The notes below the pieces were generated by a model, which saw nothing but the letters and a program-made list of their open reading frames with translations, did no database searches and was not told the origin of the DNA. Below, piece after piece: positions 45,938 through 55,292 of a stretch of DNA of 64,000 nucleotides. The translations under genes and the position numbers were made by a program. Origin of the DNA: Bacterioplanoides sp. SCSIO 12839 (lineage in GTDB: Bacteria; Pseudomonadota; Gammaproteobacteria; Pseudomonadales; Oceanobacteraceae); contig NZ_CP073745.1 in assembly GCF_024397975.1 (NCBI RefSeq), forward strand, positions 3,498,501-3,562,500, in the 5' to 3' direction. Positions within the stretch are counted from its first letter, which is position 1. Every line of letters starts with the position of its first letter.

Positions 45938-46444
45938 ATGAGCCTGGCGTTAACGCAACACGATTGTGAGCAAACCTGCGTACAACTCGGACAACAGCTG
46001 CAACAACTGTTGAGCGAACAGCAGATCGACAACCCACTGCTGATTGGTATTCGTACCGGCGGAGTGTGGGTAGCAGAGCGCTTACAAAAACAACTGGGCA
46101 TTGACGAACCACTGGGTGAGCTGGATATCAGCTTTTATCGCGATGACTTCACCCGCCATGGTTTACATCCACAAGTCAAAGGCTCGCAGCTGCCCGATAG
46201 CATTGAAGACCGCCACATTATTCTGATTGATGACGTGGTGATGAGTGGCCGCACCATTCGTGCCGCCATGAACGAGCTGTTCGACTATGGCCGCCCGGCC
46301 AGCATCAAGCTGGTGTGCCTGCTCGACATTGGCCGCCGTGAATTACCGATCCAACCAGATTTATGTGGTCAGAAGCTGGAATTATCCGATGGTCAGCTGG
46401 TGAAATTATCCGGCCCACAACCGCTGACCCTGTCTTTAGCCTGA
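45938..46444 (+). CDS. pyrR: PyrR bifunctional regulator/uracil phosphoribosyltransferase
   Basis: A 168-residue type I phosphoribosyltransferase. The PRPP-binding loop is [16 protein letters not shown] and the N-terminal [14 protein letters not shown] is typical of PyrR. In Gram-positives it attenuates pyr mRNA; in pseudomonads it is part of pyrR-pyrB-pyrC' and its regulatory role is less clear. AGGAG before the ATG is a strong ribosome site. It lies 10 bp ahead of pyrB. Confidence 0.94.
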   Translation: MSLALTQHDCEQTCVQLGQQLQQLLSEQQIDNPLLIGIRTGGVWVAERLQKQLGIDEPLGELDISFYRDDFTRHGLHPQVKGSQLPDSIEDRHIILIDDVVMSGRTIRAAMNELFDYGRPASIKLVCLLDIGRRELPIQPDLCGQKLELSDGQLVKLSGPQPLTLSLA

Positions 46445-46454
46445 GGAATTTAAT

Positions 46455-47453
46455 ATGACACACTCACCACATCAGCTGCAGCTGACAGAAGACGGCCGCC
46501 TCAAGCATTTTTTAACTACCGAAGGGTTAAGCAAAGCATTATTAACCGAAATTCTCGATACCGCCGATTCATTTATCAGCACTCAGGAACGCTCGGTTAA
46601 AAAAGTGCCGTTATTAAGGGGAAAAACCGTGGTGAATCTGTTTTTTGAAAACAGCACCCGTACCCGCTCTACCTTTGAACTCGCTGCCAAACGTTTATCC
46701 GCGGATATTTTAAATCTGGATATTTCCAAATCAGCTACCTCCAAAGGGGAAACCCTGATGGATACTCTGTGGAACTTGGAAGCCATGTATTCGGATATGT
46801 TTGTTGTACGCCATGCCGACTCCGGTGCCGCTCATTTTATTGCCGAACACGTAACGCCGAACGTTGCCATTATTAACGCTGGTGACGGTCGTCATGCCCA
46901 CCCGACTCAGGCGATGCTGGATATGCTGACCATTCGTCGTCATAAAGACAGCATCGAAGGCAAAGTCGTCGCCATTGTGGGTGATATTCTGCATTCCCGG
47001 GTTGCCCGTTCTCAAATCCATGCTCTGCGCACACTCGGTGCCGCTGAAGTGCGTGTGATTGGCCCCGGTACCTTATTGCCTAATGATATCGAAGCCATTG
47101 GCGCCAAGCCGTTTTATCGCATGGAAGATGGCTTAAAAGATTGTGATGTGGTGATTATGCTGCGCCTGCAAAAAGAGCGTATGCAAAATGCTCTGCTGCC
47201 CAGTGAAGGTGAATTTTTTAAACTGTACGGTTTAACCGAGCAAAAATTATTACTGGCAAAACCCGACGCCATTGTGATGCACCCGGGGCCAATTAATCGC
47301 GGTGTAGAAATTGAATCGGCGGTGGCCGATGGCAATCAATCGGTAATTTTAAATCAGGTCAGTTATGGTATTGCCGTACGTATGGCCGTGATGGCAATGG
47401 CCATGAGTGGCCAACAACAATCTGCCAATTTAATTACCAACGAGGAGGCTTAA
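46455..47453 (+). CDS. pyrB: Aspartate carbamoyltransferase catalytic subunit
   Basis: A 332-residue enzyme catalysing the first committed step of pyrimidine synthesis. The carbamoyl phosphate loop is STRTR (67-71), with [14 protein letters not shown] and [11 protein letters not shown] further on. The length and coupling to a pyrC' partner are those of class A, pseudomonad-type enzyme, in which the dihydroorotase-like chain is needed for the assembled enzyme. Confidence 0.97.
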   Translation: MTHSPHQLQLTEDGRLKHFLTTEGLSKALLTEILDTADSFISTQERSVKKVPLLRGKTVVNLFFENSTRTRSTFELAAKRLSADILNLDISKSATSKGETLMDTLWNLEAMYSDMFVVRHADSGAAHFIAEHVTPNVAIINAGDGRHAHPTQAMLDMLTIRRHKDSIEGKVVAIVGDILHSRVARSQIHALRTLGAAEVRVIGPGTLLPNDIEAIGAKPFYRMEDGLKDCDVVIMLRLQKERMQNALLPSEGEFFKLYGLTEQKLLLAKPDAIVMHPGPINRGVEIESAVADGNQSVILNQVSYGIAVRMAVMAMAMSGQQQSANLITNEEA

Positions 47454-47455
47454 TC

Positions 47456-48715
47456 ATGCGCTATTGTTTAATTGAAGGCGCCCGCCTGCTCGACCCGGCA
47501 AACAATTTAGATACCGTTGCCGACGTGTATATTGCCGATGGAAAAATTCAGGCTATTGGTCATAAACCCGCCGCCGGAGAAATTGAAACCAGCATCAATG
47601 GCGCGGGTAAACTGTTAATTCCCGGATTGATTGATTTAGGCGCACACTTGGCGGAACCGGGCTTTAGCCAGAAGGGTTCCATCGCCACCGAAACCAAGGC
47701 CGCCGCACGTTCCGGTTTTACCCATATTTGTGCCCTGCCCGACACCAAACCGGTAACCGACAGCAGCGCCGTGGTTCAGTTAATTCAGGAAAAAGCGGCA
47801 CAAGCCGGTTATGCCGAAGTAATGCCGTTAGGTGCCGCCACTCAAGGATTACAAGGCGAACAACTGGCCAATATGTTCAGCCTGACTGAGGCCGGTTGCC
47901 CAGCATTATCCAACGCCCGCCAACCGATTAAAGACAGCTATGTGTTACAACGCGTGATGGAATACGCCGCCACTTACGGCATTCGTTTGTTCCTCAGCGC
48001 CAACGACACCACCCTCGCCGATGGTTGTATGCACGCTGGTCCTACGGCTACGCGTATGGGGCTGGATGGCATTGCCGAAACCGCCGAAACCATCGCGCTG
48101 GCCCAGATTTTATTAATGGCAGAACAAACCGGTGTACAGCTGCACATCAGCCAGATCAGCTGCGCCCGCAGCATCAATATGCTGCAACAAGCACGCGAAC
48201 GAGGCATTAACGTAACCGCCGACGTGCCGTTAGCCAACTTGGTGTATACCGATGAAGCGGTGAATGGTTATAACAGTCAGTTTAATGTGTTGCCCGTTTT
48301 GCGCAGCGAGGCGGATCGTCAGGCGTTATTAACAGCGGTGAATAACGGTGAATTGGCCATTTCATCCAACCACCGGCCACACGAAATTGCCGCGAAAAAA
48401 GCGCCATTCTCCGATGCTGAGCCAGGCATGAGTCTGTTTGATTGCTTCCTGCCACTGGCACTAAAACTCATCGCTGCTGGCGAGCTGGAGTGGAATGCGT
48501 TTATTAAAGCCACCAGCCAGATTCCAGCGACGGTAATTGATTTAGCGGGTATTGGTTTGGCCGAAGGAAATTATTTTAACGCGGCTCTGGTGGATGTAGA
48601 TGCCACGGTGGATTTATCACAGCTGTATTCCAAAGGGGAAAATATTCCTTGCGCGGATGAAGCACTTTCGGGCGTCGTGAACGCCTTATTTGTGAATGGA
48701 GCTCAGGTGCTCTAG
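47456..48715 (+). CDS. pyrC': Inactive dihydroorotase-like subunit PyrC'
   Basis: A 419-residue amidohydrolase-fold protein starting 2 bp after pyrB stops. The metal-binding H-x-H of active dihydroorotases is broken: the strand reads LIDLGAHLAEPG with Gly in place of the first His. Other metal histidines are also poor, so it should not hydrolyse substrate. This is the known PyrC' of pseudomonad-type aspartate transcarbamoylase, a structural partner of PyrB. A genuine pyrC must lie elsewhere. A terminator follows. Confidence 0.9.
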   Translation: MRYCLIEGARLLDPANNLDTVADVYIADGKIQAIGHKPAAGEIETSINGAGKLLIPGLIDLGAHLAEPGFSQKGSIATETKAAARSGFTHICALPDTKPVTDSSAVVQLIQEKAAQAGYAEVMPLGAATQGLQGEQLANMFSLTEAGCPALSNARQPIKDSYVLQRVMEYAATYGIRLFLSANDTTLADGCMHAGPTATRMGLDGIAETAETIALAQILLMAEQTGVQLHISQISCARSINMLQQARERGINVTADVPLANLVYTDEAVNGYNSQFNVLPVLRSEADRQALLTAVNNGELAISSNHRPHEIAAKKAPFSDAEPGMSLFDCFLPLALKLIAAGELEWNAFIKATSQIPATVIDLAGIGLAEGNYFNAALVDVDATVDLSQLYSKGENIPCADEALSGVVNALFVNGAQVL

Positions 48716-48805
48716 TTGTTTTAAAACCCAGGTACCTCAAAGCTCCAGCACTTCAAACACAGTGTTTTTAATTTTTCGCGTTTAAATTTTCTGTTTTTAA
48801 GCCGA

Positions 48806-48835
48806 AGCCGAATCCTGAAACGATTCGGCTTTTTT
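48806..48835 (+). terminator. Terminator of the pyr operon
   Basis: AGCCGAAT (48806-48813) and ATTCGGCT (48823-48830) form a stem with a 9-nt loop followed by six T residues. Confidence 0.9.
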
Positions 48836-48922
48836 GTACAATCAAAATAATGACATAAAAGTCAACTTGACATTAACTTACAAACAAGTATCCTCACTAT
48901 TCCCGTTAATATGGAAATTATC

Positions 48923-49357
48923 ATGAAAAAATTATTATCTCTTATAACTGTAATGCTACTGACCGCTTGCGGCAGCGATAGTGATAGCGATTCAGACAAA
49001 TCCGTTGAAAATATCTCAGATCTGGAAGGAGTGTACGACCTCACTACACGCCACTCTGATAATGAAGTAGATGAGTTCTATATGCACATTGATAAAAGTG
49101 GATATATTAGTTACTACGATTATGCAGGAGACTCTTACGATAACGAAGGAAACTGTTATTGGATTGATATCAAGGATTCTCAGATTACCAAAACTAACAA
49201 TGGTTTCCGTATCACAGAGCGAGATGATGACTATATAGACGTATCTATTTCTCTGACCTCATCCTCAATAACGCTCAAGACAGATAGAGAGAATGTTAGT
49301 TACCCACGAAGTTCCAGACAGTTAAATGACTTCTCACCCGACTGTGATGATATTTAA
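48923..49357 (+). CDS. Small hypothetical lipoprotein
   Basis: A 144-residue protein with a lipoprotein signal ending in LLTACGSDSDSDSD; the acidic Ser-Asp repeat follows the lipidated Cys. ATG 48923 (MKKLLSL) is the natural start, an upstream ATG at 48911 adding only four residues. The rest is acidic and rich in Tyr, Ser and Asp with strand-like periodicity (DEFYMHIDKSGYISYYDY), perhaps a small beta-barrel or lipocalin-like fold. Two cysteines (in GNCYWID and the SPDCDDI tail) may pair. Function not recognised; lower GC than its neighbours. Confidence 0.72.
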   Translation: MKKLLSLITVMLLTACGSDSDSDSDKSVENISDLEGVYDLTTRHSDNEVDEFYMHIDKSGYISYYDYAGDSYDNEGNCYWIDIKDSQITKTNNGFRITERDDDYIDVSISLTSSSITLKTDRENVSYPRSSRQLNDFSPDCDDI

Positions 49358-49372
49358 TCATTACACCTTGTT

Positions 49373-49407
49373 GTAAAAGCCAGATATTTTAACTCCCTGG
49401 CTTTTAC
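49373..49407. terminator. Hairpin after the lipoprotein gene
   Basis: GTAAAAGCCAG (49373-49383) pairs with CTGGCTTTTAC (49397-49407) around a 13-nt loop; T-rich right arm. Confidence 0.8.
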
Positions 49408-49510
49408 AATATATATTTTTTATAAACAAAACCTGGCATTTACCACTCTGTTGTTGGCGCTTTTTTGCAGTAAAACTAGTGATTAAACAATCATACTGAA
49501 TGGTAGCCTC

Positions 49511-49972
49511 ATGCCTGCATTATCCCGTATTTTTAAAGCCGCTAATGTCATTACACTGCTTGCATGGGTCGCACTAATCACCAGTTTATTTTTGGATAAT
49601 TATCGTGCAGAAATTCATCAGGCATTGTTTTCTGTTGTGATCTTTGCACTCTCTGCTCTATACACCTATCTGATGTTTTTTGGTCGCCATTTAGACCAGC
49701 CTGGTGAAAGTCCACGCGGTCATTTTCGCTCGTTAAGCGGAGTGATGTCGTTATTTAAATCACCTAGGGCGGTGTTAGCAGGTTGGATTCATTACCTGGC
49801 CTTTGATTTGTTGGCTGGCATCCTGATTACCCAACATGCACTGCAACAGGGTATTTCAGCGTTTCTGTTAGTCCCTGTACTCCTGCTGACATTAATGCTG
49901 GCTCCCGCCGGATTGGCCTCGTATTTTGTTCTGTTCCTGATACTGGAGCAGCAGTGGTTAATGGCGCTGTAG
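49511..49972 (+). CDS. ABA4-like membrane protein (DUF4281)
   Basis: A 153-residue protein with four membrane helices (about 11-28, 36-58, 92-112, 120-148). The FKSPRAVLAGWIHYLAFDLLAGILIT core, with the WxHYLAFDL motif, is the hallmark of the ABA4-like family (PF14108). The plant member ABA4 is needed for neoxanthin formation; bacterial members have no settled role. It stands alone between a lipoprotein and pseudoazurin. Confidence 0.78.
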   Translation: MPALSRIFKAANVITLLAWVALITSLFLDNYRAEIHQALFSVVIFALSALYTYLMFFGRHLDQPGESPRGHFRSLSGVMSLFKSPRAVLAGWIHYLAFDLLAGILITQHALQQGISAFLLVPVLLLTLMLAPAGLASYFVLFLILEQQWLMAL

Positions 49973-50069
49973 AGTCAAACATTGATCCAAAACACAAACG
50001 ACATTGATTATCATTTACACCGGTTTTGCACTCTCTTATAGTAACCCTTCCATTTATAAGGAGTGAGTC

Positions 50070-50513
50070 ATGAAACTACGTTTTGTATGCGCGATGGCGT
50101 TTACCCTGATCACGGCCAATGCCCTGGCTGCCGACCATATTGTACAAATGAAAAATGCCGGAACAGACGGCACCATGGTATTCGAGCCCGGCTTCTTAAA
50201 AGTTGCCGTTGGCGACACTGTCACCTTTGAGCCTACTGATCCTGCTCATAACTCAGAGTCCGTTCCTGGTCTTATTCCTGACGGCGCTGCAGGCTGGAAA
50301 GGTGCTTTCAGCCAGAAAACAACGGTGACCATCGATAAGGAAGGCGTTTACGTTTATAAATGCATGCCACATGCCATGATGGCAATGGTTGGCGTGATTC
50401 AGGCAGGTAATGCAACAAACCTGGATGCTGTAAAAGCAGCTTCTACGTCACTCAGTGCTACCTTTGTTATGAATAAAGATAGGTTGAATAATTACCTGGC
50501 ACAAGTGAAATAA
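50070..50513 (+). CDS. Pseudoazurin (blue copper protein)
   Basis: A 147-residue periplasmic cupredoxin with signal peptide cleaved near ALAA (residues 18-21). Copper ligands are H60, C98, H101 and M106; with a 20-residue leader these become 40, 78, 81 and 86, the standard pseudoazurin positions. FKPGFLKV-like strand EPGFLKVAVGDTVTF is present. Pseudoazurins give electrons to nitrite or nitrous oxide reductases, or other periplasmic acceptors; no such reductase is in the window. TAAGGAGTG precedes the ATG. Confidence 0.93.
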   Translation: MKLRFVCAMAFTLITANALAADHIVQMKNAGTDGTMVFEPGFLKVAVGDTVTFEPTDPAHNSESVPGLIPDGAAGWKGAFSQKTTVTIDKEGVYVYKCMPHAMMAMVGVIQAGNATNLDAVKAASTSLSATFVMNKDRLNNYLAQVK

Positions 50514-50521
50514 GAAATGAC

Positions 50522-50552
50522 CGAAGTACAGCGTAATTCGCGCTGTACTTCG
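50522..50552. terminator. 12-bp hairpin between convergent genes
   Basis: CGAAGTACAGCG (50522-50533) and CGCTGTACTTCG (50541-50552) are perfectly complementary with a 7-nt loop. No long T tract follows, yet its place between the convergent pseudoazurin gene and siderophore cluster suggests a transcription stop or 3'-end stabiliser for both. Confidence 0.65.
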
Positions 50553-50595
50553 ATGTCATAATCGAAACATCAAGGGTGCCTGAGCAAGCAGTAAA

Positions 50596-51858
50596 TCAAG
50601 CGTAAAGTACCCGGCCTTCAGAGTTACCAGCTTCTTCATTGAGTTCACACACTTCGGTAGAAAGCCCCATTTCCGCCAAACGTTCGAAGAATGGAATCGG
50701 ATCCAGCTCCTCGACATTTGCCATGGTTTTTACGTCCCATTCACCACTGGCGATCAGTTTGGCCGCAGCGACTGGCGGTACACCGGCAGTAAAGGCAATG
50801 GCTTGCGAATCAATATCAGCATACGTCTCTTCGTGATCGCAAATATTGTAAACAAATACTTCCTTATCTTTGCCGTCACGCGTGCCTTTAATTAACGTAC
50901 CAATGCAGGTTTTGCCGTTGTATTTTGGCGCCAGGCTGGCCGGGTCCGGCAGACAGGCTTTTAATACGTGCAGTGGCACAACTTCCTGGCCATTACTGGT
51001 GGTTACGGTTTCGTGGTTCAGCAAACCCACTTTTTCGAACACTTCCAGGCATTTCAGATAGTGCTCACCAAAGCCCATCCAGAAACGCACGGTTTTTACG
51101 CCGGGGATATTCAGCGATAAAGAATGCACTTCATCGTGTCCCATCAGATACAGTTTATGCTCACCAACTTCCGGAAAGTTGTATTCCATTGAACGACTAT
51201 GGTGTGGATACGTGCGCCATTGGCCATCTTCGAGACAGCTGGCATCTTCAATAATTTCGCGCAGATTAATTTCCGGGTCGAAATTGGTTGAGAAGAAATG
51301 ACCATGATCGCCGTCGTTCACATCCATGATGTCGATACTTTCGATCGAATCAAATTCATGTTTTTGGGCATAAGCACAATAGGCATTAACCACGCCCGGA
51401 TCAAAACCACTACCGAGAATCGCGGTGACACCTTTATCTTTGCATAACTCGCGCTTCTTCCACTCGTAGTTTGCATACCAGGGATAAGGAGCATTCATCA
51501 CACTGTAGTCTTCATGAACTGCTGTATCGATATACGCCGCTCCGGTTTCCAAACAAGCATCCAGAATATTCATATTCACAAACGCAGTGCACACATTAAT
51601 AACAATATGAGTGTCGGTGCCGCGAATTAATTCCACCAGGTCATTCACCTTGTATGCGTCCACTTCGCGGCTGAATAACGAAAAATCGGCATGTGGGTGA
51701 TGATTCTTTCTGTTTACCGAAGCAATAATGGCATCACATTTGGCAATATTTTTAGACGCCAGGCAAACCGACGAAAATACATCGCTGCTTTGTGCACATT
51801 TATGAGCAACGACGGCACCAACGGCTCCTGCACCAATAATAAGTACGTTCTTTTTCAT
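50596..51858 (-). CDS. Carboxynorspermidine dehydrogenase (saccharopine dehydrogenase-like), copy 1
   Basis: A 420-residue NAD(P)-dependent enzyme of the LYS1/saccharopine dehydrogenase fold. GAGAVG (9-14) is the dinucleotide site; GSGFDPGVVNAYCAYA, VNDGDHGHFFSTNFDPEINLRE and KTCIGTLIKGTRDG match carboxy(nor)spermidine dehydrogenases of Vibrio. These condense aspartate semialdehyde with putrescine or diaminopropane. It lies 31 bp after nspC, at the end of the asb operon, so it probably supplies carboxyspermidine or carboxynorspermidine to NspC for the siderophore. It is clearly a distinct paralogue of the protein at 62774-63982. Confidence 0.85.
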   Translation of the reverse strand: MKKNVLIIGAGAVGAVVAHKCAQSSDVFSSVCLASKNIAKCDAIIASVNRKNHHPHADFSLFSREVDAYKVNDLVELIRGTDTHIVINVCTAFVNMNILDACLETGAAYIDTAVHEDYSVMNAPYPWYANYEWKKRELCKDKGVTAILGSGFDPGVVNAYCAYAQKHEFDSIESIDIMDVNDGDHGHFFSTNFDPEINLREIIEDASCLEDGQWRTYPHHSRSMEYNFPEVGEHKLYLMGHDEVHSLSLNIPGVKTVRFWMGFGEHYLKCLEVFEKVGLLNHETVTTSNGQEVVPLHVLKACLPDPASLAPKYNGKTCIGTLIKGTRDGKDKEVFVYNICDHEETYADIDSQAIAFTAGVPPVAAAKLIASGEWDVKTMANVEELDPIPFFERLAEMGLSTEVCELNEEAGNSEGRVLYA

Positions 51859-51889
51859 AACTTATCCTCCCCAAATATTAGGAAAACGG

Positions 51890-53035
51890 TTAAGACAAAA
51901 AGTCTCGGAAATCTTCGTAATCAAACTCGCGAATAACACGGATTTCACCGTTAATGTTCTTATGGCAAATGGCCGGCATCTTGATGCCATTAAAGAAGTT
52001 TTTCTTCACCATGGAGTAACCGGCAACGTCTGAGAATCTGAGCTCGTCACCAATCTCAATTGCCTGATCGAAGACATAAGTTCCAAAAACATCACCAGCC
52101 AGGCAGGTGCGACCACAAACGCGATAAACAAATTTTCCCTGTTTCAGAGCTTGTGGTATTTCGTCTTCTGCGATTTCTTCGGCGCCGTCGAGTGCTGGCA
52201 CAAACTGATATACCAGTACATCGAGTAAATGTGTTTCGACACCCGCATCAACAATTAAGGTAGGTAATTGATTGTCGACCTTATCTAATACCTTAACGAC
52301 CAGCGATGTAGACTGGGTCACGGACGCTTCTCCCGGCTCCAGATAAACCTGCAGGTCATAACGTTCAGCCAATTGCTTTAATCGTTCACACAACTGATCC
52401 AGCAAATACCCGTCACGGGTAAAGGCCACACCACCGCCCAGGCTCAGCCATTTCAACTTCGGTAAAATGTCAGCGAAACGTTGCTCGATGTTATCCAGCT
52501 GCTGATTCAGACTATGAAAATCGGCGTTTTCACAATTCATATGAAACATAGCGCCATCAATCACATCGCTGATGTTTTCTGGCAACAAATCATGGCGTAC
52601 ACCTAAGCGTGAATATTTCGCCACGGTATCGCTTAAATCGTATTCAGAGTGGCCCACTTCCGGGTTCAGACGTAAACCAATCGAACGACCTTTCTGCTGG
52701 GCTTTGACTTTAAATTGCTGCAATTGATTCAGAGAGTTAAAAATAACTTTGTCGCAGTATTCGATAACCTCTTCAATTTCATCGTCGCTGTAAGCAACGC
52801 TGTAGCCGTGAGTTTCACCACCGAACTTTTCATAACCCAGGCGTGCCTCATATAAGCTGCTGCTGGTTGTTCCGGCCATATACTGCTTCATGAAATCGAA
52901 CGCACACCAGCTGGAGAAACACTTCAGTGCGAGCACACTTTTGGCGCCACTTTGTTCACGTACATAAGCGATACGTTCCATCGCTTTTAACATACGGGTT
53001 TCATCAATCAGGTAATAAGGGGTACTGACTTTCAT
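51890..53035 (-). CDS. nspC: Carboxynorspermidine/carboxyspermidine decarboxylase
   Basis: A 381-residue fold III PLP-dependent decarboxylase. K38 in VLALKCFSSW binds PLP; LSLGGGVAFTRDGY, YLEPGEA and GRTCLAGD (with the catalytic Cys) are typical of NspC rather than diaminopimelate decarboxylase. It converts carboxyspermidine or carboxynorspermidine to spermidine or norspermidine. It lies between asbF (46 bp) and a matching dehydrogenase (31 bp) and is likely in the same iron-regulated transcript, tying polyamine supply to siderophore production. Confidence 0.92.
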   Translation of the reverse strand: MKVSTPYYLIDETRMLKAMERIAYVREQSGAKSVLALKCFSSWCAFDFMKQYMAGTTSSSLYEARLGYEKFGGETHGYSVAYSDDEIEEVIEYCDKVIFNSLNQLQQFKVKAQQKGRSIGLRLNPEVGHSEYDLSDTVAKYSRLGVRHDLLPENISDVIDGAMFHMNCENADFHSLNQQLDNIEQRFADILPKLKWLSLGGGVAFTRDGYLLDQLCERLKQLAERYDLQVYLEPGEASVTQSTSLVVKVLDKVDNQLPTLIVDAGVETHLLDVLVYQFVPALDGAEEIAEDEIPQALKQGKFVYRVCGRTCLAGDVFGTYVFDQAIEIGDELRFSDVAGYSMVKKNFFNGIKMPAICHKNINGEIRVIREFDYEDFRDFLS

Positions 53036-53081
53036 TTTGAATCCTTAATCCGCGTTACTGCACCAGGCACTACACCGGTTA

Positions 53082-53951
53082 TTACACCAGAGCGACAGTT
53101 TCTGGTTGCGACTGTTTGATAAATTGAGACTCCAGAGTGGCCAGCTCTTTGCGATCTTTATCCAGGGTTGTAAACACATCCGGGCCAAACCACTCCAACG
53201 AAGCATCCATGTTCTGCCATGGGATGCTGGATTCCGTCATTACATAGGTCAGCAGCTTCTTGAAATCATACTCACCGGTAAACAGTGACGTCATACCCTC
53301 GCGGCTTCCGGCGGGTGCATACACATTGCCCGGGTTAAATACATTTAATAAATGACGCTGAGTAATATTTTTAAAATGCATATGCACAATCAGTGGTGCC
53401 AGTTTTTCCAGTGCAAACACCGGGTCACTGCCCATTTCCCAGACGTGAATAACGTCGAAGTTAATACGCAACGCAGGATGATTAACTTCTTCGATTAACC
53501 TGAGCGTCGATTCCAGCGTATCGGCCAGAGTATTAGGATGCGTTTCGACCACCAGATCGATGCCATAGTCCTGAGCAACCTGGCAATACTGGCGAAGTCG
53601 GGCGGTGTAAGATTCACGCTCTTCCTCGCTTACGTCTGCACTGGCTTTGCCGCCAGAGAAGGTGCGCAATTTATTCGCTCCCCAGGAGCGGGTAATCGTA
53701 CACAGGGTTTCGGCACTGGCGACACCGCTCTGCAGGTCGCCATCTAATGGCAGATAATCGCTCACCATGGAAACCGACAGGCCTCGCTCTGCCAGGCATT
53801 CCAGATTAAAGTCTGGAGACTGACGCAGGTTTTTCGCGTGTACTCCCCACAATTCAATCGCATCGAACTGATGAGACTTAGCCCAATTAGCGATACGTTC
53901 CAACGAGATCAACTGGTGACGGAAGGAGATAGTGCAAACGGAATATTTCAC
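53082..53951 (-). CDS. asbF: 3-dehydroshikimate dehydratase AsbF
   Basis: A 289-residue TIM-barrel protein of the sugar phosphate isomerase/epimerase superfamily. It makes 3,4-dihydroxybenzoate from 3-dehydroshikimate. Its CTISFRHQLIS beginning, IELWGVHAKNL, VETHPNTLADTL and SLEWFG closely resemble B. anthracis AsbF as I recall it. Likely metal ligands are E136, D166, H192 and E253. It overlaps asbDE by 4 bp (ATGA). The context of the other asb genes makes this assignment strong. Confidence 0.92.
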   Translation of the reverse strand: MKYSVCTISFRHQLISLERIANWAKSHQFDAIELWGVHAKNLRQSPDFNLECLAERGLSVSMVSDYLPLDGDLQSGVASAETLCTITRSWGANKLRTFSGGKASADVSEEERESYTARLRQYCQVAQDYGIDLVVETHPNTLADTLESTLRLIEEVNHPALRINFDVIHVWEMGSDPVFALEKLAPLIVHMHFKNITQRHLLNVFNPGNVYAPAGSREGMTSLFTGEYDFKKLLTYVMTESSIPWQNMDASLEWFGPDVFTTLDKDRKELATLESQFIKQSQPETVALV

Positions 53952-55243
53952 TGGGAAACCCTTTCTAATTGCTGAGCGTCAGACGACTTGAGCACTTTCT
54001 CTGCCCAGATATCTTTCACTTCAATTAAACGTTGTTTAAGCCTGAATTCCCTCTCATCCTGCTGATCAAGTAACTGGAATAATTTTTCGCCAAAGGCTTC
54101 ATTTTTTGTTACTGATAATTTCATGGCATTGAACTGGATTAATTTGTAATTTTTCGCCAACTCATCAATCACATCACACCAGTCATCAAACTCAGGTTCG
54201 GGTAACCCCAGCTCGCGCCAGAAAAATGCAAAGCCATGTTCATACGCGTATTTTCTCGGTGACATCACGGGGATTTCTTCCACCGCTTTAATCAGGTTAT
54301 CCAGCGGCAGTGATTCACCGTTTTTATCTTCACCATTGATATGAGCCTGAATAATCTCGCGAATCATATCGGTAACCGGGTTTGCATCGCGCACTACCGA
54401 CGCTTCAAAAAAAGCATTTACTTCTTCCACCGGAGTCGGACGAGCACCCACCTCAGAGAACAAATAACCGCCAGAAACGGTTGGCTGAGAAACAGCATTA
54501 AGAATGCGATCTTTTCTGAAAACACCTTCCCAGCGATAGTCCGGGTCGTACATAAACCACAGGTCAGGATTATTGGTTGGACCCAGCATCACGTAATGAG
54601 GAAACGGATCTTTATTAAATTCGTTCTCACGTTCCGGTAAATGGAACATATCCAGCATAACCATGATGTGTTGACCTGGCTGGCGGTTTTCTACCAGGTT
54701 TTCAAGCTTGGCCAGGTTATCTTCTTTACTGGCCTGCTTGTCATACCAGGCACTGATTGGCATGCCGTATAAACGTTCATACCAATCAAAGAAAATATCG
54801 TGATTGATATTTTCGTCGTGGTAAGTCAGCACATAACGATCGTTGATACAGGCGTTGGCATCAGACACCGCAAAGTAAAGAATACGGTGATCCAGCTCGG
54901 GAAAACGTTTTACGATTTCGGCTAAATTACTGGCGACACAGTGGATCTTGACGTCTTCATAGACTTCAAGACCCTTTTCATACTTTGGGAGGTTCTGGCC
55001 CTTATACAAGGTATTGGCAACAGCACGAACGGTTTCAAAGTCTTCATTCATCAATGCGCTTTCGTCGATGGCAATATCATGCTCAACTTCAAGCAGCATT
55101 AACATTTGCAGCACCATGGATGAATCCAGCGCCAGGTCTTCTAACAGGCGTGCGTCGCTGTGAAACTTATCCATATTCGGATGCACCATATTTTCACTTA
55201 ACACTTTAAATATGGCTTCAACAATCTGTTCTTTAGTCATCAT
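53948..55243 (-). CDS. asbDE: Fused aryl carrier protein and petrobactin synthase (AsbD-AsbE)
   Basis: A 431-residue fusion. Residues about 1-85 are an acyl carrier domain; S41 in LALDSSMVL is the phosphopantetheine site. Residues about 100-425 resemble AsbE, the enzyme that moves 3,4-dihydroxybenzoyl from the carrier to spermidine (CVASNLAEIVKRFPELDHRI, SAWYDKQASKEDN, FFWRELGLPEPEFDDW). In Bacillus the two are separate proteins. Fusion would keep carrier and transferase at a fixed ratio. It starts 49 bp after asbC and overlaps asbF by 4 bp. Confidence 0.88.
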   Translation of the reverse strand: MMTKEQIVEAIFKVLSENMVHPNMDKFHSDARLLEDLALDSSMVLQMLMLLEVEHDIAIDESALMNEDFETVRAVANTLYKGQNLPKYEKGLEVYEDVKIHCVASNLAEIVKRFPELDHRILYFAVSDANACINDRYVLTYHDENINHDIFFDWYERLYGMPISAWYDKQASKEDNLAKLENLVENRQPGQHIMVMLDMFHLPERENEFNKDPFPHYVMLGPTNNPDLWFMYDPDYRWEGVFRKDRILNAVSQPTVSGGYLFSEVGARPTPVEEVNAFFEASVVRDANPVTDMIREIIQAHINGEDKNGESLPLDNLIKAVEEIPVMSPRKYAYEHGFAFFWRELGLPEPEFDDWCDVIDELAKNYKLIQFNAMKLSVTKNEAFGEKLFQLLDQQDEREFRLKQRLIEVKDIWAEKVLKSSDAQQLERVSQ

Positions 55244-55292
55244 AAGCTTTTCGATTCTGGTCTTTGTTCTTCACTCAAATACATCAGCGTAT

